This document shows positions 46,197 through 53,797 of a stretch of 53,797 nucleotides of DNA, in pieces; the stretch's first letter is position 1; each line of letters starts with the position of its first letter. The notes beneath the pieces are model-generated. The model was not told where the DNA came from. It ran no database searches and worked only from the letters and a program-made list of their open reading frames with translations. The DNA comes from an uncultured Prevotella sp. (GTDB taxonomy: Bacteria; Bacteroidota; Bacteroidia; Bacteroidales; Bacteroidaceae): positions 1 through 53,797 of the forward strand of contig ONAK01000008.1 of the NCBI GenBank assembly GCA_900315765.1, in the 5' to 3' direction. The translations under genes were made by a program, and so were the position numbers.

Positions 46197-47219
46197 TTAT
46201 CTGTTGTTAGATACTTGAACTGACTTGTTTCTTATGACGCTGAATATGCCAACAAGATACCCTAAGCCATAACTCATGTGAATATTAAAGAATACATATG
46301 GCATCAGTAATACCAGCAGTGGCTGATGTGTACGTATCGCTCCCATGCTGCCCACAACAACTCCTACGAATAGATAAATCAAAAGGATGGTTGTGTATAG
46401 TTGCAGGATGAAAGGTGAGAAGATACTGCAGATTCCCCCCACGAGAAGCCCCAGAAGGAATAATAAGGGGAAGAACTGTCTGACTGTGGCAGGTGCACCA
46501 AGCTTCTTGTTTACCAATGGTTTGTACAGGCCGTATTGGTAGTACATCTGTCTCATCTTGCAGAGGGTGTCGCGGGCCGTGTAGTTGATGATGACCTGTG
46601 GAATCAGATATATTTTTCCACCAAGGTTCAGCAGGCGTCCGTTAAACTCATCGTCTTGATTCCTAACCAGGTCAGTATCAAACGGGCCTGTCTTCTCGAA
46701 TACTTCACGTTTGTAGCACCCAAAGGGAACCGTGTCGGTTTCTATAATCTTTGACACGCCAATCTTGTGCATTGAACCACCTACGCCAAAGGGGTGGCTT
46801 GATGCTAATGCAATAGCCTGGCATACAGGGGTATCCTTTGCAGGCTGAGTGTTCCAAACACCTCCTACATTGTCGGCGTTTAACTGATACAGATACTTTA
46901 CGAGTTCTGATATATAGTTGGTAGGGTAGGTGCAGTGCCCGTCAAGTCTCATGATAACCTCACCTTTAGCCTCCTGCAGTCCTCTGTTCAGAGCGTAGGG
47001 AACAATGCGCTCTGGATTATCGATGAGTTTCATGAAGGGGTAATCCTGCATATAGCGCCGGATGATATCTGTTGTATGGTCTGTACTGCGACCGTCAACA
47101 AATATGATTTCCATTGCATCCTGTGGGTAGTCTTGTTCAATGATAGACATGATGCATGCCTCAATGAATTTCTCTTCATTGAATACCGGACATATCACTG
47201 ATACCTTTTTTATGTTCAT
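46197..47219 (-). CDS. Glycosyltransferase family 2 with C-terminal membrane segments
   Basis: A 340-residue GT2 enzyme. The GT-A domain has VICPVFNEEKFI, the FVDGRSTDHT nucleotide-sugar motif, MRLDGHCTYP as the DxD equivalent and RNQDDEFNGRL. Three or four hydrophobic segments follow from about residue 245 to the end, as in ExoA-like succinoglycan transferases. The -7 box at 47256-47263 suggests it begins a second transcript within the locus. Confidence 0.9.
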   Translation of the reverse strand: MNIKKVSVICPVFNEEKFIEACIMSIIEQDYPQDAMEIIFVDGRSTDHTTDIIRRYMQDYPFMKLIDNPERIVPYALNRGLQEAKGEVIMRLDGHCTYPTNYISELVKYLYQLNADNVGGVWNTQPAKDTPVCQAIALASSHPFGVGGSMHKIGVSKIIETDTVPFGCYKREVFEKTGPFDTDLVRNQDDEFNGRLLNLGGKIYLIPQVIINYTARDTLCKMRQMYYQYGLYKPLVNKKLGAPATVRQFFPLLFLLGLLVGGICSIFSPFILQLYTTILLIYLFVGVVVGSMGAIRTHQPLLVLLMPYVFFNIHMSYGLGYLVGIFSVIRNKSVQVSNNR

Positions 47220-47255
47220 TTATATAATAAACGTATTTTTTCCGTAATCAGTGTG

Positions 47256-47263
47256 CAAAGGTA
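47256..47263 (-). promoter_or_regulatory. Internal -7 promoter element in the polysaccharide locus
   Basis: The minus strand reads TACCTTTG, 36 bases before the GT2 ATG, in the one sizeable gap (95 bases) of an otherwise tightly packed operon. Confidence 0.6.
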
Positions 47264-47314
47264 CAATATTTTTTTGAATTATTTCCCAATGGTTATGGTT
47301 TTTAATGATTTCAC

Positions 47315-48592
47315 CTATCTCTTTCTTATCAGCATCCATGTTGCCCAAGAGAGAAATCCCTGTAAAACCGATGCGGCAAGGTAGGATATGGCATAGTGGG
47401 TTAGCGTGCAGGAAAAAGTGAAGCAAACAACCATAAATACCAGGCTTATTCCTAAGATAAAGGCATTGTAAGGTGTAACGCTGACTGCATCAATGGTGTT
47501 GCGATATAACATATATGCGGCTTGTGGTAATATAGAAATCAGCATGATATGTGTGATTTCTGTTGTTACCAGATAGTCTTTCGAGAAAAGCAGACTGATG
47601 AAAAAGTCAGTAAAGAGGTAAAGAACGATGATGATAGCGATGGCAACGCACATATAGAGCAGCGAAAGATTAAACACAACTCTGTTCGCGTTTGCCGTCT
47701 CATGTCTGGCTATAGCTTTCGAGATGTAAGGTAATAGTATGATTCCCATAAAGGAGAAAAGTGGGGTTATCATGGTAACAAAGAAGATGCCTACCGAGAA
47801 GTAAGCCGTGGTCTGCAGTCCCTGATGATTGCTGATATAAACAAGCGGGAATGCTGCTAATGAGAACTGGAAGAAGTCGGCTACCAAACGGCCTGATGAA
47901 TACTTGATGATAGTTGACAGGTGGGGCTTCAACGGCGAATTAATGCTTAACGAACCACCTTGCGAGATATAACGCAGAATCTCTTTTCCAAACAGGCAAA
48001 TCACTATGAAGATGGTGATAAGCAGCCAGGAAATAAATATGTTTTCGATAGTGAGAAGCGGAATTGCAACAAGTGGGATGATGATGGCAAACTGCAAAAC
48101 TAGTTGTGTGCCGTTATACCATTTGAAATTGCCGATGCCGCGATAATAGGCAAAGATGTATTGCGATAGAGCCAGTATGAAAGCATAGAAAAGCGCAACA
48201 AGCAATAGTGTGAAATTGTCTTGCTGTCCGATAATCATCTCCTGCATTTGCCTGGAGAATGCTATGCAGCCCACAAACACTACCAACGATATACCAATGA
48301 TATAGAGCAATGCAGCCGTGAGCAGGGGAGCGATACGTCGGGGAGGATTGGCGTTGCGGTATAAGGGAATATAGCGTGGCAGGGCAATGCCAACGCCTGC
48401 TAACATCATAAATGACAGTACTTGCACCGAGCGCTTGATGACGTTATACTGTCCGAAGTCGTCGATACTCAGGCTGTTAGACAATATCTTGTTGATAGCA
48501 AATGAGCTGAACATGATGAGTATCTGGAGCGAGAATGTCCATACGATGTCCTGTCTCATATTGGAACCAAGATGTTTTCTTATGAGTTTCAT
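47315..48592 (-). CDS. wzx: Oligosaccharide flippase, Wzx type
   Basis: A 425-residue polytopic protein with about 12-14 hydrophobic segments and the polysaccharide-transporter family look (QILIMFSSFAINKILSNSL near the start). It is assigned to moving undecaprenyl-linked repeat units across the inner membrane. The start ATG 48592 (MKLIRKHLGSNMRQ) gives a 4-base overlap with wzy, better than the longer frame to 48694, which would lie inside wzy. Confidence 0.85.
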   Translation of the reverse strand: MKLIRKHLGSNMRQDIVWTFSLQILIMFSSFAINKILSNSLSIDDFGQYNVIKRSVQVLSFMMLAGVGIALPRYIPLYRNANPPRRIAPLLTAALLYIIGISLVVFVGCIAFSRQMQEMIIGQQDNFTLLLVALFYAFILALSQYIFAYYRGIGNFKWYNGTQLVLQFAIIIPLVAIPLLTIENIFISWLLITIFIVICLFGKEILRYISQGGSLSINSPLKPHLSTIIKYSSGRLVADFFQFSLAAFPLVYISNHQGLQTTAYFSVGIFFVTMITPLFSFMGIILLPYISKAIARHETANANRVVFNLSLLYMCVAIAIIIVLYLFTDFFISLLFSKDYLVTTEITHIMLISILPQAAYMLYRNTIDAVSVTPYNAFILGISLVFMVVCFTFSCTLTHYAISYLAASVLQGFLSWATWMLIRKR

Positions 48593-49839
48593 GCTGGTTC
48601 CTCCTTTGTCTGGATGAGATAAAACAGTATAAACACAAAGGCGAACATGGCCAGATATGTAGTATATGCATAGAACGATGCGGAAAAAGACCACATGATA
48701 TATGCGAAGAGCGCTATGAGAACCACCTGATTCAGGATGATGAAACGGCCTGCCACAAGGGCTTTGAGCGACATGTTGCCCAAAACTCCCATGATGAACA
48801 TGGCAACCATTGCTCCAACTTCACCAAAGTCTTCAACCAATGGTCGGAAAATGGTAAACGTGTTGGATATGCCATAGAATCCGTTTTTGCCTACATTCAT
48901 AAATTCCGGATAGATACCTTGTACGCGTTCCTCTATTCCCAGCAGATTTGAGACGCCAAGGAATGTGTGACTACCCCATGTGAGATCCGTAGGCATGTAC
49001 GACGTGTACCATACATCAACATTATGCATGTGGCCGATGGCATACGAAATAAATTTCTCGCTGATTTCAATAATCGTCTTCTGACTTACCTCGCCGGTAC
49101 GGAACACCATTGAGATGAAGAGCGTCAGCAGGAAACCTGCGATGACTAATGTTAAATTGAGTATGACTTTACCTTTTATGCGCAGGGATAATCCAAATGT
49201 ATACGAGCTGACGATGTAGCTGGCAAAGAACAGGATAAACGAGGCTATCATGCCCATTTTCAACGATTGCGTAAGGGCAATGAATGTACAGGGAATAAGC
49301 GTTATCACACAAAGAACCTTGTTCAGCTTGCCTACGAGTCGATAACAGAAACCTCCTACAACTGGAGCTGCGTATGAGAATATCAGGAAGAACTGATTTA
49401 CAAAATCGTGAGCTTCAGCGCCTGCATAGCGGTCTTCTGCTATTCCCTTGTTCATTTCCAGCACCTCGCGCATGTCGAGAAGGGCTCGCAGGCTGAAACC
49501 ATGCAATACGATAGAGTAGAGTGGGTTCACCATGGCGCCGATAAGCAGGACGATAAGCAATGGCGTAACCAGCTGCTTCTTAAGTCGTATATGACCATCT
49601 GCCGGACTGGGCTGGTAGAAGTAGTCGCTAAAGATGGTTCCGGTAACAAAGAATACTACACCTGTAAGAATAAACACACACCCATCGAACCTGAGATCTA
49701 TATAATCCTGTACGAGCAATGTGAATATTCCAAAGAAAACCCATAGTGCAGCAAAGAGCCCCGCAGGTTCCAACCTCAGGATGTACTTCCACGATAGCAG
49801 AAGAATGACCACTATTAGGATGCCGAACAGATATACCAT
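48589..49839 (-). CDS. wzy: Oligosaccharide repeat-unit polymerase, Wzy type
   Basis: A 416-residue membrane protein with about 10-12 hydrophobic segments and a large periplasmic loop near residues 245-330 (HMHNVDVWYTSYMPTDLTWG). Wzy proteins share little sequence, so the call rests on topology and on position between wzx and wzz. It joins repeat units at the periplasmic face of the inner membrane. Confidence 0.8.
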   Translation of the reverse strand: MVYLFGILIVVILLLSWKYILRLEPAGLFAALWVFFGIFTLLVQDYIDLRFDGCVFILTGVVFFVTGTIFSDYFYQPSPADGHIRLKKQLVTPLLIVLLIGAMVNPLYSIVLHGFSLRALLDMREVLEMNKGIAEDRYAGAEAHDFVNQFFLIFSYAAPVVGGFCYRLVGKLNKVLCVITLIPCTFIALTQSLKMGMIASFILFFASYIVSSYTFGLSLRIKGKVILNLTLVIAGFLLTLFISMVFRTGEVSQKTIIEISEKFISYAIGHMHNVDVWYTSYMPTDLTWGSHTFLGVSNLLGIEERVQGIYPEFMNVGKNGFYGISNTFTIFRPLVEDFGEVGAMVAMFIMGVLGNMSLKALVAGRFIILNQVVLIALFAYIMWSFSASFYAYTTYLAMFAFVFILFYLIQTKEEPA

Positions 49840-49842
49840 TGA

Positions 49843-51393
49843 TTAACGCTTCTTGCGTTCACGTACAAATATGGTGCAAGCAGGGATGAACAGTCCGAAG
49901 AGCAAGGCTCCCAGAAGAACAGTTGATTTCACAGGCGAAGTCTGTTTCTTTACACCTAATGGTGGTGTCAGCACCCGTATATCCGTCTTCATGGCTTTGG
50001 CCATTTGTGCCTCCTCGCGTTTCTGTAGCAGGAACACATAAACCTCGTTCAGCACCTTCCAGTCGCGCTCGTCAGACAGGCCGCCGATGGCTTTCTTGGG
50101 TGCCGATGCAATAAGCTGCTTGCCTTCGTTCTCCTTGGCGATAACAGATTTCAGCTGAATCTGATATTGCTTGATAGCATTGTTTGCCGAGGCGAGTACA
50201 GCATCGTGCATGGCCGATAGTTGGGCATCGAGCTCTTTTACCAGCGGACTCTCCTTACTGCTGCTGGCTATCAGTCGGTTACGTTTCAACAATAGCTCAT
50301 TATATCTGCCAACTTCTTCCTGCAAGCCACTCTTCTCTGTTATCAGAAGGGCCGGAAGCAGTTCGTCTTTCTTGGATTCGTCTCGCAGATAGTCGCGGAT
50401 TGACTGTACCACGTAGAGCATGTTGCTTACTTCCAAATGGGCTGCCGATATGTCTTTTGCACTCTCGGCATATACCTTTGCCATCACCTCAGGGTCGGGC
50501 ATCAGGGTCTTGCTCTTATAGTCGGCCACACGCTGGTCCAGATTCTTCAGTTCGCTTTCTAATGATATCAGTCGCTCAGTAACATATCTTTCAGACACCT
50601 CCATCTGTGCATCTTTGTCCTCCATCGACTCTTTGCGGTATTCGGCAATAATCGCATTGATGATGTCTGTGGCGCGTTGCTTGGATACATCTTTGCATTT
50701 GATGTCGATGATAGAGGCATCGCGACTGCTTACGGCAATGGCTAGGGCTTTCTTCTTCAGATGTTCAACCACCGCCATTGGCTCTGTGCGTTTCACGGTG
50801 ATGGTCACCTCGTCGTCTGCCATTTTCTGCAGGCTGGGTGTTGCCTTGATGTCTATGTTGCCGATGCTGCTTTTCAGCGTGCTGTTAACCTGGCCGGTCA
50901 ACTCGTCATCGTACTTGTCATCATTCTTCTTGAGCTTGTATATCTTAATGCTGCCATTCTTGTTAAGGTCAATCTTCATCCTTACATCATCATCGTCGCT
51001 TATCTGCGCGAAAGATACTGCGATGGGCAGCTGATTGCCGTAGAGATCCTGATTGCGTATTCCCTTGATGGTGTACGACATGTCAAGATGCAGTTGCTTT
51101 ACAACGTTGAGCAGAAGCCATGGCGACTGCATGGCATATAACTCGTTGTATACGTTAGAAGAACCAAACCCGATAAGGCCTCCAAGTTCGGCAATACCTC
51201 CCAGCTGCCCCATCAAGCCACTCATGCCGCTCTCGTCTCTGACCAGAATCTGGGCTTTTCGTGTATATTTAGGTGGCGTAACAACCAGATAGACGATAGC
51301 AAGCAAAAGGCATGTGGCGACGGAAACGGCAAACCATTTCCATTTGCTTATGCAAAGACTGTAGAATTCTCTGAGGGTAAATGCTTCTTTCAT
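49843..51393 (-). CDS. wzz: Polysaccharide chain-length co-polymerase, Wzz type
   Basis: A 516-residue inner-membrane protein with membrane segments at about 20-38 and 488-508 and a long periplasmic helical region between them, rich in coiled-coil heptads (residues about 250-430). The N-terminal Wzz signature is VTPPKYTRKAQILVRDESG. No Walker motifs follow the second segment, so unlike Wzc it lacks a tyrosine-kinase domain, and none is elsewhere in the locus. Confidence 0.88.
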   Translation of the reverse strand: MKEAFTLREFYSLCISKWKWFAVSVATCLLLAIVYLVVTPPKYTRKAQILVRDESGMSGLMGQLGGIAELGGLIGFGSSNVYNELYAMQSPWLLLNVVKQLHLDMSYTIKGIRNQDLYGNQLPIAVSFAQISDDDDVRMKIDLNKNGSIKIYKLKKNDDKYDDELTGQVNSTLKSSIGNIDIKATPSLQKMADDEVTITVKRTEPMAVVEHLKKKALAIAVSSRDASIIDIKCKDVSKQRATDIINAIIAEYRKESMEDKDAQMEVSERYVTERLISLESELKNLDQRVADYKSKTLMPDPEVMAKVYAESAKDISAAHLEVSNMLYVVQSIRDYLRDESKKDELLPALLITEKSGLQEEVGRYNELLLKRNRLIASSSKESPLVKELDAQLSAMHDAVLASANNAIKQYQIQLKSVIAKENEGKQLIASAPKKAIGGLSDERDWKVLNEVYVFLLQKREEAQMAKAMKTDIRVLTPPLGVKKQTSPVKSTVLLGALLFGLFIPACTIFVRERKKR

Positions 51394-51411
51394 ATACAGT
51401 TGGAGTTTTTT

Positions 51412-52293
51412 TTATAATGATATGTTATAATGTGATAACAGAGCCTGTAGCTGAATGTCGTTTTCGCCTTCTAAGCGGTTTTTGGCTGTAAGACGGTCGC
51501 GGGTAAAGTACTGTCGCAACAGGTCTGTGTGATAATATGATGTGTGCGATTCTGATAGAATCACTTTTTCTGCCTGGCATCTCAGTCCCATGATGTATAG
51601 CCAGATGTCATCGGCTTTGGGACAGAGCGACATGAATATACGTTCATTCGTCACCTCGTCGTCGAATATATGACTTGGGTATAACACGCCACCGATTCCT
51701 AATGGGAATAGCTGCGTCTTGTCGTATTTAAAGTCTGCCGATACATGGTGGTATTCAGGCCAGGTTATATATGGCGCAGGGTACTTGTCGTGCTTAAAAA
51801 CAGGCATCTTCGCTATACCTGCGATAATCGCCTGCGGATGCTGCTGGTGAGCCTTTACAAGCTCGTTAATGAGTCCTCTGGTATAATAGATGTCGTCATC
51901 CACGGTGATAATGTGCTTGTCGGGGAATGCCGAAAGCGCATGTATAATCTTGGTATACGATCGGATGTCCCTGCAATAGCGGACCTCTAGACCGTATCGG
52001 CACAAAAAGCGTAATTTCGCAGGAAGGTTGTTGTCGCTATATTCTTTTTCGTCTAACCATAGCACAATGCGCTCAGGTTGTACAGTTTGCTTTAACAGGG
52101 AGTATATCGCATAGACAACGCTGCCTTTTACCCGCTTGCCATAGCTTGTAAGCGATACAATGATGGTGGTGTCTCGTTGTGGAGATACGTCTATGGCCTT
52201 GCGCAAACAGATGTCGTAAGCAACTCTTAACTTCATGAGATTCCCCATGAAGGCATCTTTTATAACACCTATTTTGTTTGACAGATACGACAT
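51412..52293 (-). CDS. Glycosyltransferase, GT-A fold
   Basis: A 293-residue cytoplasmic protein with TIIVSLTSYGKRVKG near the start of the catalytic domain, PERIVLWLDE and the metal-binding IITVDDDIYY, a DxD-type motif. It probably adds one sugar of the repeat unit; donor and linkage unknown. The start ATG 52293 leaves one base after the wza stop; a start at 52317 would overlap wza. Confidence 0.82.
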   Translation of the reverse strand: MSYLSNKIGVIKDAFMGNLMKLRVAYDICLRKAIDVSPQRDTTIIVSLTSYGKRVKGSVVYAIYSLLKQTVQPERIVLWLDEKEYSDNNLPAKLRFLCRYGLEVRYCRDIRSYTKIIHALSAFPDKHIITVDDDIYYTRGLINELVKAHQQHPQAIIAGIAKMPVFKHDKYPAPYITWPEYHHVSADFKYDKTQLFPLGIGGVLYPSHIFDDEVTNERIFMSLCPKADDIWLYIMGLRCQAEKVILSESHTSYYHTDLLRQYFTRDRLTAKNRLEGENDIQLQALLSHYNISL

Positions 52294-52294
52294 C

Positions 52295-53113
52295 TTACTT
52301 AAATACCAGTACTGCAATAGTTGAAATGGCTGAAATGGCTGACAGCCAGAACGATGCTCTGGTCACCTCGCTGGCATTGGCTGTAGACTGGCGTTTACGA
52401 TAGTCGTTCGGCTCTACATACACCACGTCGTTTTGCTGCAGTATGTATGCTGGTGATTTCATCAGGCCGTCAGCATCCTGCATGTTCACTACATACACCT
52501 CTTGCTTGTCGCCGTTCATTCTTACCACCTTCACGCTATTTCTGTTTCCATAAATGTTCATGTCGCCAGCGCGGCTCAAGGCCTGCAGTAGGGTAGTCTT
52601 GTCGTTCTCGATGGTAAAATAGCCAGGTGAGTTGACTTCACCGATAACCGAATAGCCTATATTCAGAAAGTTAACTGTAACCACGGCATCTTTTGCTACA
52701 CTTCTGTCTTCAAGCAGTTTCTTGAGATAGCTGGCAAGCTCGGTTCTCGACAGGCCTTCTGCCTTTATTTTGCCTATCAGTGGAAAATCTATATTTCCCT
52801 CAGAATCAATAATATAGCCCGAGATGCCTTGACTTTGGTTTAATGATTGAACTTCGCTACTACCGATAATCTGGGCATTCACAGGCATGTTCAGAATGTT
52901 GTTCAGTTCCGTCGATTTCGTGTTTACAACTATCGATATCCTGTCGTTTTCCTTAAATGTTATACCTTTGCTGGCAGCCATCGAGATGGTGGTGCCATTG
53001 GCTGTTTCGGGCAAGTAGCTTATGTTCTTAGGTGTAGTACAAGCCGCAAACAATATGATTGCACACACGGGTACAATCATCTTTCTTATTATTAGTTTCA
53101 TATTAATCTTCAT
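52295..53113 (-). CDS. wza: Outer-membrane polysaccharide export lipoprotein, Wza-like
   Basis: A 272-residue lipoprotein (signal ending LFAAC). The Poly_export domain is ISIVVNTKSTELNNILNMPV, then two SLBB-like domains with GEVNSPGYFTIENDKTTLLQAL. A final hydrophobic segment (FWLSAISAISTIAVLVFK) probably spans the outer membrane. Shorter than E. coli Wza (about 380), as is usual in this phylum. First gene of the polysaccharide operon, behind a promoter divergent from tmRNA. ATG 53101 is an alternative start. Confidence 0.9.
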   Translation of the reverse strand: MKINMKLIIRKMIVPVCAIILFAACTTPKNISYLPETANGTTISMAASKGITFKENDRISIVVNTKSTELNNILNMPVNAQIIGSSEVQSLNQSQGISGYIIDSEGNIDFPLIGKIKAEGLSRTELASYLKKLLEDRSVAKDAVVTVNFLNIGYSVIGEVNSPGYFTIENDKTTLLQALSRAGDMNIYGNRNSVKVVRMNGDKQEVYVVNMQDADGLMKSPAYILQQNDVVYVEPNDYRKRQSTANASEVTRASFWLSAISAISTIAVLVFK

Positions 53114-53160
53114 TTATCTTATAAACGCTATTTTTACCTTATTATTTTAGAATACGGGGG

Positions 53161-53168
53161 CAAAAATA
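53161..53168 (-). promoter_or_regulatory. -7 promoter element for the polysaccharide operon
   Basis: The minus strand reads TATTTTTG, 47 bases before the wza ATG. No UpxY-type antiterminator gene or invertible repeat pair was found around it. Confidence 0.62.
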
Positions 53169-53211
53169 CTAAAAATTTGGGTAAAAATGTTGTTTATATC
53201 CGAAAAAGTAC

Positions 53212-53219
53212 TATCTTTG
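53212..53219 (+). promoter_or_regulatory. -7 promoter element for tmRNA
   Basis: TATCTTTG, with 47 bases between it and the mature tmRNA 5' end, so a short 5' precursor must be removed. Confidence 0.72.
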
Positions 53220-53266
53220 CAACCGAATTGCTGGTGAGCGATTCGAAATTACGACATTTACGTCTT

Positions 53267-53664
53267 GGGGTTGACTGGATTTGACGGCGAGATGAAATGG
53301 TACGTAAGCACGCGGAGGCTTCTTTGGTTCCCTCCATAATCTGAGTCAAGGAAATTATAATTGGCAACAATGAGTATGCTCTCGCTGCCTAATCGAAGTA
53401 TAGTAGATTACTGGCTTTATTCCTTTACAAGGTAGAGGAACGAGAAGTCGCTCCGAGGATGTTGTTCCGAATCCAGAGATCAAGCGGCGCAGGTTAAATC
53501 GGAAATAGTTCATGTAGGCTCCGATGCACGGATGAAGTTTTAGGAGATAAGGTTGCAGTTGGTGGCTTGGGTCTTGCTGCAGCTCGAAAACGAAGGCCAA
53601 GATAAGCGTGTAGAAAGCGTATGGTTTCCTTGTGCGGACGAGGGTTCGACTCCCTCCAGCTCCA
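53267..53664 (+). ncRNA. ssrA: Transfer-messenger RNA
   Basis: Rescues stalled ribosomes by acting first as tRNA-Ala and then as message. The 5' end GGGGTTGACTGGATTTGACG is the classic tmRNA start, and GGGGTTG pairs with CAGCTCC at 53657-53663 to form the acceptor stem. The T-arm is GAGGGTTCGACTCCCTC. The tag frame at 53363-53392 reads GGC AAC AAT GAG TAT GCT CTC GCT GCC TAA, giving GNNEYALAA. The discriminator A53664 is followed by CGA, so the 3' CCA is not encoded and must be added. About 398 bases, one-piece type. Confidence 0.96.
53363..53392 (+). CDS. tmRNA proteolysis tag GNNEYALAA
   Basis: Nine codons and TAA within the tmRNA. The ending ALAA marks tagged proteins for degradation. Confidence 0.92.
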   Translation, partial: GNNEYALAA

Positions 53665-53678
53665 CGAAGTTTTATCAC

Positions 53679-53716
53679 ATATCACTGACTATCAATTAGT
53701 TGGTGATATTTTTGTT
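53679..53716 (+). terminator. Terminator after tmRNA
   Basis: Arms of about 13 bases, ATATCACTGACTA-like and TAGTTGGTGATAT, pair with mismatches near the loop and are followed by TTTTTGTTTT. Confidence 0.7.
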
Positions 53717-53719
53717 TTA

Positions 53720-53797
53720 CCTTTCGGGGGCGATTTCGGGGGTGATTGGGGGGCGATTTTGCTAAAAGGCGCTATCGCTATAGTCTGTCCATCTATC
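53720..53797. other. G-run tail downstream of tmRNA
   Basis: Three G-runs of 5, 5 and 6 (53726, 53738, 53748) each precede a YGATT: CGATTTC, TGATT, CGATTTT. Unlike anything else in the window. No gene is visible before the edge. The tmRNA 3' end is a known integration target, so this could be the flank of an attachment site. Confidence 0.35.

Noticed and set aside
53114-53266. Invertible promoter for the polysaccharide operon
   Set aside because: No inverted-repeat pair flanks the wza promoter, and it directly abuts the tmRNA promoter, where inversion would damage tmRNA expression.
53355-53685. Two minus-strand open frames of 107 and 63 codons
   Set aside because: They are antisense to tmRNA; such frames (with SRTLVRT-like text) are a known false annotation over tRNA-like sequences.
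1-53797. tRNA genes, insertion sequences, toxin-antitoxin or phage defence systems
   Set aside because: None could be supported; apart from the polysaccharide locus the gene content is largely core metabolism and envelope functions.

Overview
The window looks like chromosome from a member of the Bacteroidota, most likely order Bacteroidales and probably a Prevotella-like lineage. The sequence signs are these. Most transcription units carry the phylum-specific -7 element TAnnTTTG, very often TATCTTTG, a few tens of bases before the start codon. There are families largely restricted to the phylum: a Porin_10-type porin, DUF4468, DUF4293, the phylum's RpoZ type beside BamD, the CBM20-MalQ amylomaltase and a hybrid kinase/AraC regulator. 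The tmRNA encodes the tag GNNEYALAA. No transposase, integrase gene, CRISPR array, tRNA or rRNA was seen.

Layout, left to right. (1) 1-3026, minus: manC-gmd-fcl, converting mannose-1-phosphate to GDP-L-fucose; fcl runs off the left edge. (2) 3107-7984, minus: mltG-glnS-TPR protein-dedA, apparently one operon. (3) 8077-11354, plus: CBM20-malQ and a HAD phosphatase. It meets minus-strand ribE, which lies just downstream of a structured, 6S-like small RNA. (4) 12287-22306: a WecB-like protein lacking catalytic residues, rubrerythrin, anaerobic ribonucleotide reductase nrdDG, asparaginase, uxaC with a RluA-type pseudouridine synthase and a 50-residue membrane protein, an HD hydrolase and menA. 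(5) 22303-25430, minus: a DUF4468 protein, a 54-residue membrane protein and a porin in one unit. (6) 25533-32000: uvrB, bamD-rpoZ-DUF4293, an outer-membrane-type protein preceded by five 22-bp-spaced dyads, and a TrpB2-type synthase with a hairpin-rich leader. (7) 32054-41695: a sodium/solute symporter, a short hybrid two-component regulator without sensor domain, a possible small RNA, gpx-trxB, ribosomal protein L31 type B, an endonuclease/phosphatase-DNA glycosylase-uridine kinase operon, an HdeD-like protein, a histidine phosphatase and a His/Ser/Gly-rich secreted protein. (8) 41854-53113: an envelope polysaccharide locus. A wzi-like gene and a lipoprotein on the plus strand converge on a minus-strand operon running wza, glycosyltransferase, wzz, wzy, wzx, glycosyltransferase, aminotransferase and two phosphoglycosyl transferases. 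(9) 53267-53664: tmRNA, divergent from the polysaccharide operon, followed by a terminator and a G-run-rich tail that resembles the edge of an integration site.

How the genes fit together. Polysaccharide synthesis is the main theme. The right end holds a near-complete Wzx/Wzy export system with two possible initiating enzymes and an internal promoter that splits the operon. The left end makes GDP-fucose, a possible donor for envelope glycans, though nothing physical links the two. Anaerobic physiology shows in nrdDG, rubrerythrin, thioredoxin reductase with peroxidase, and menaquinone synthesis. Most of the rest is ordinary housekeeping. The most unusual signals are non-coding: the dyad array at 29417-29521, the promoter-plus-terminator unit at 35285-35387, the nested palindromes at 35188-35244, the alternating hairpins before trpB, and the tightly packed divergent promoters.
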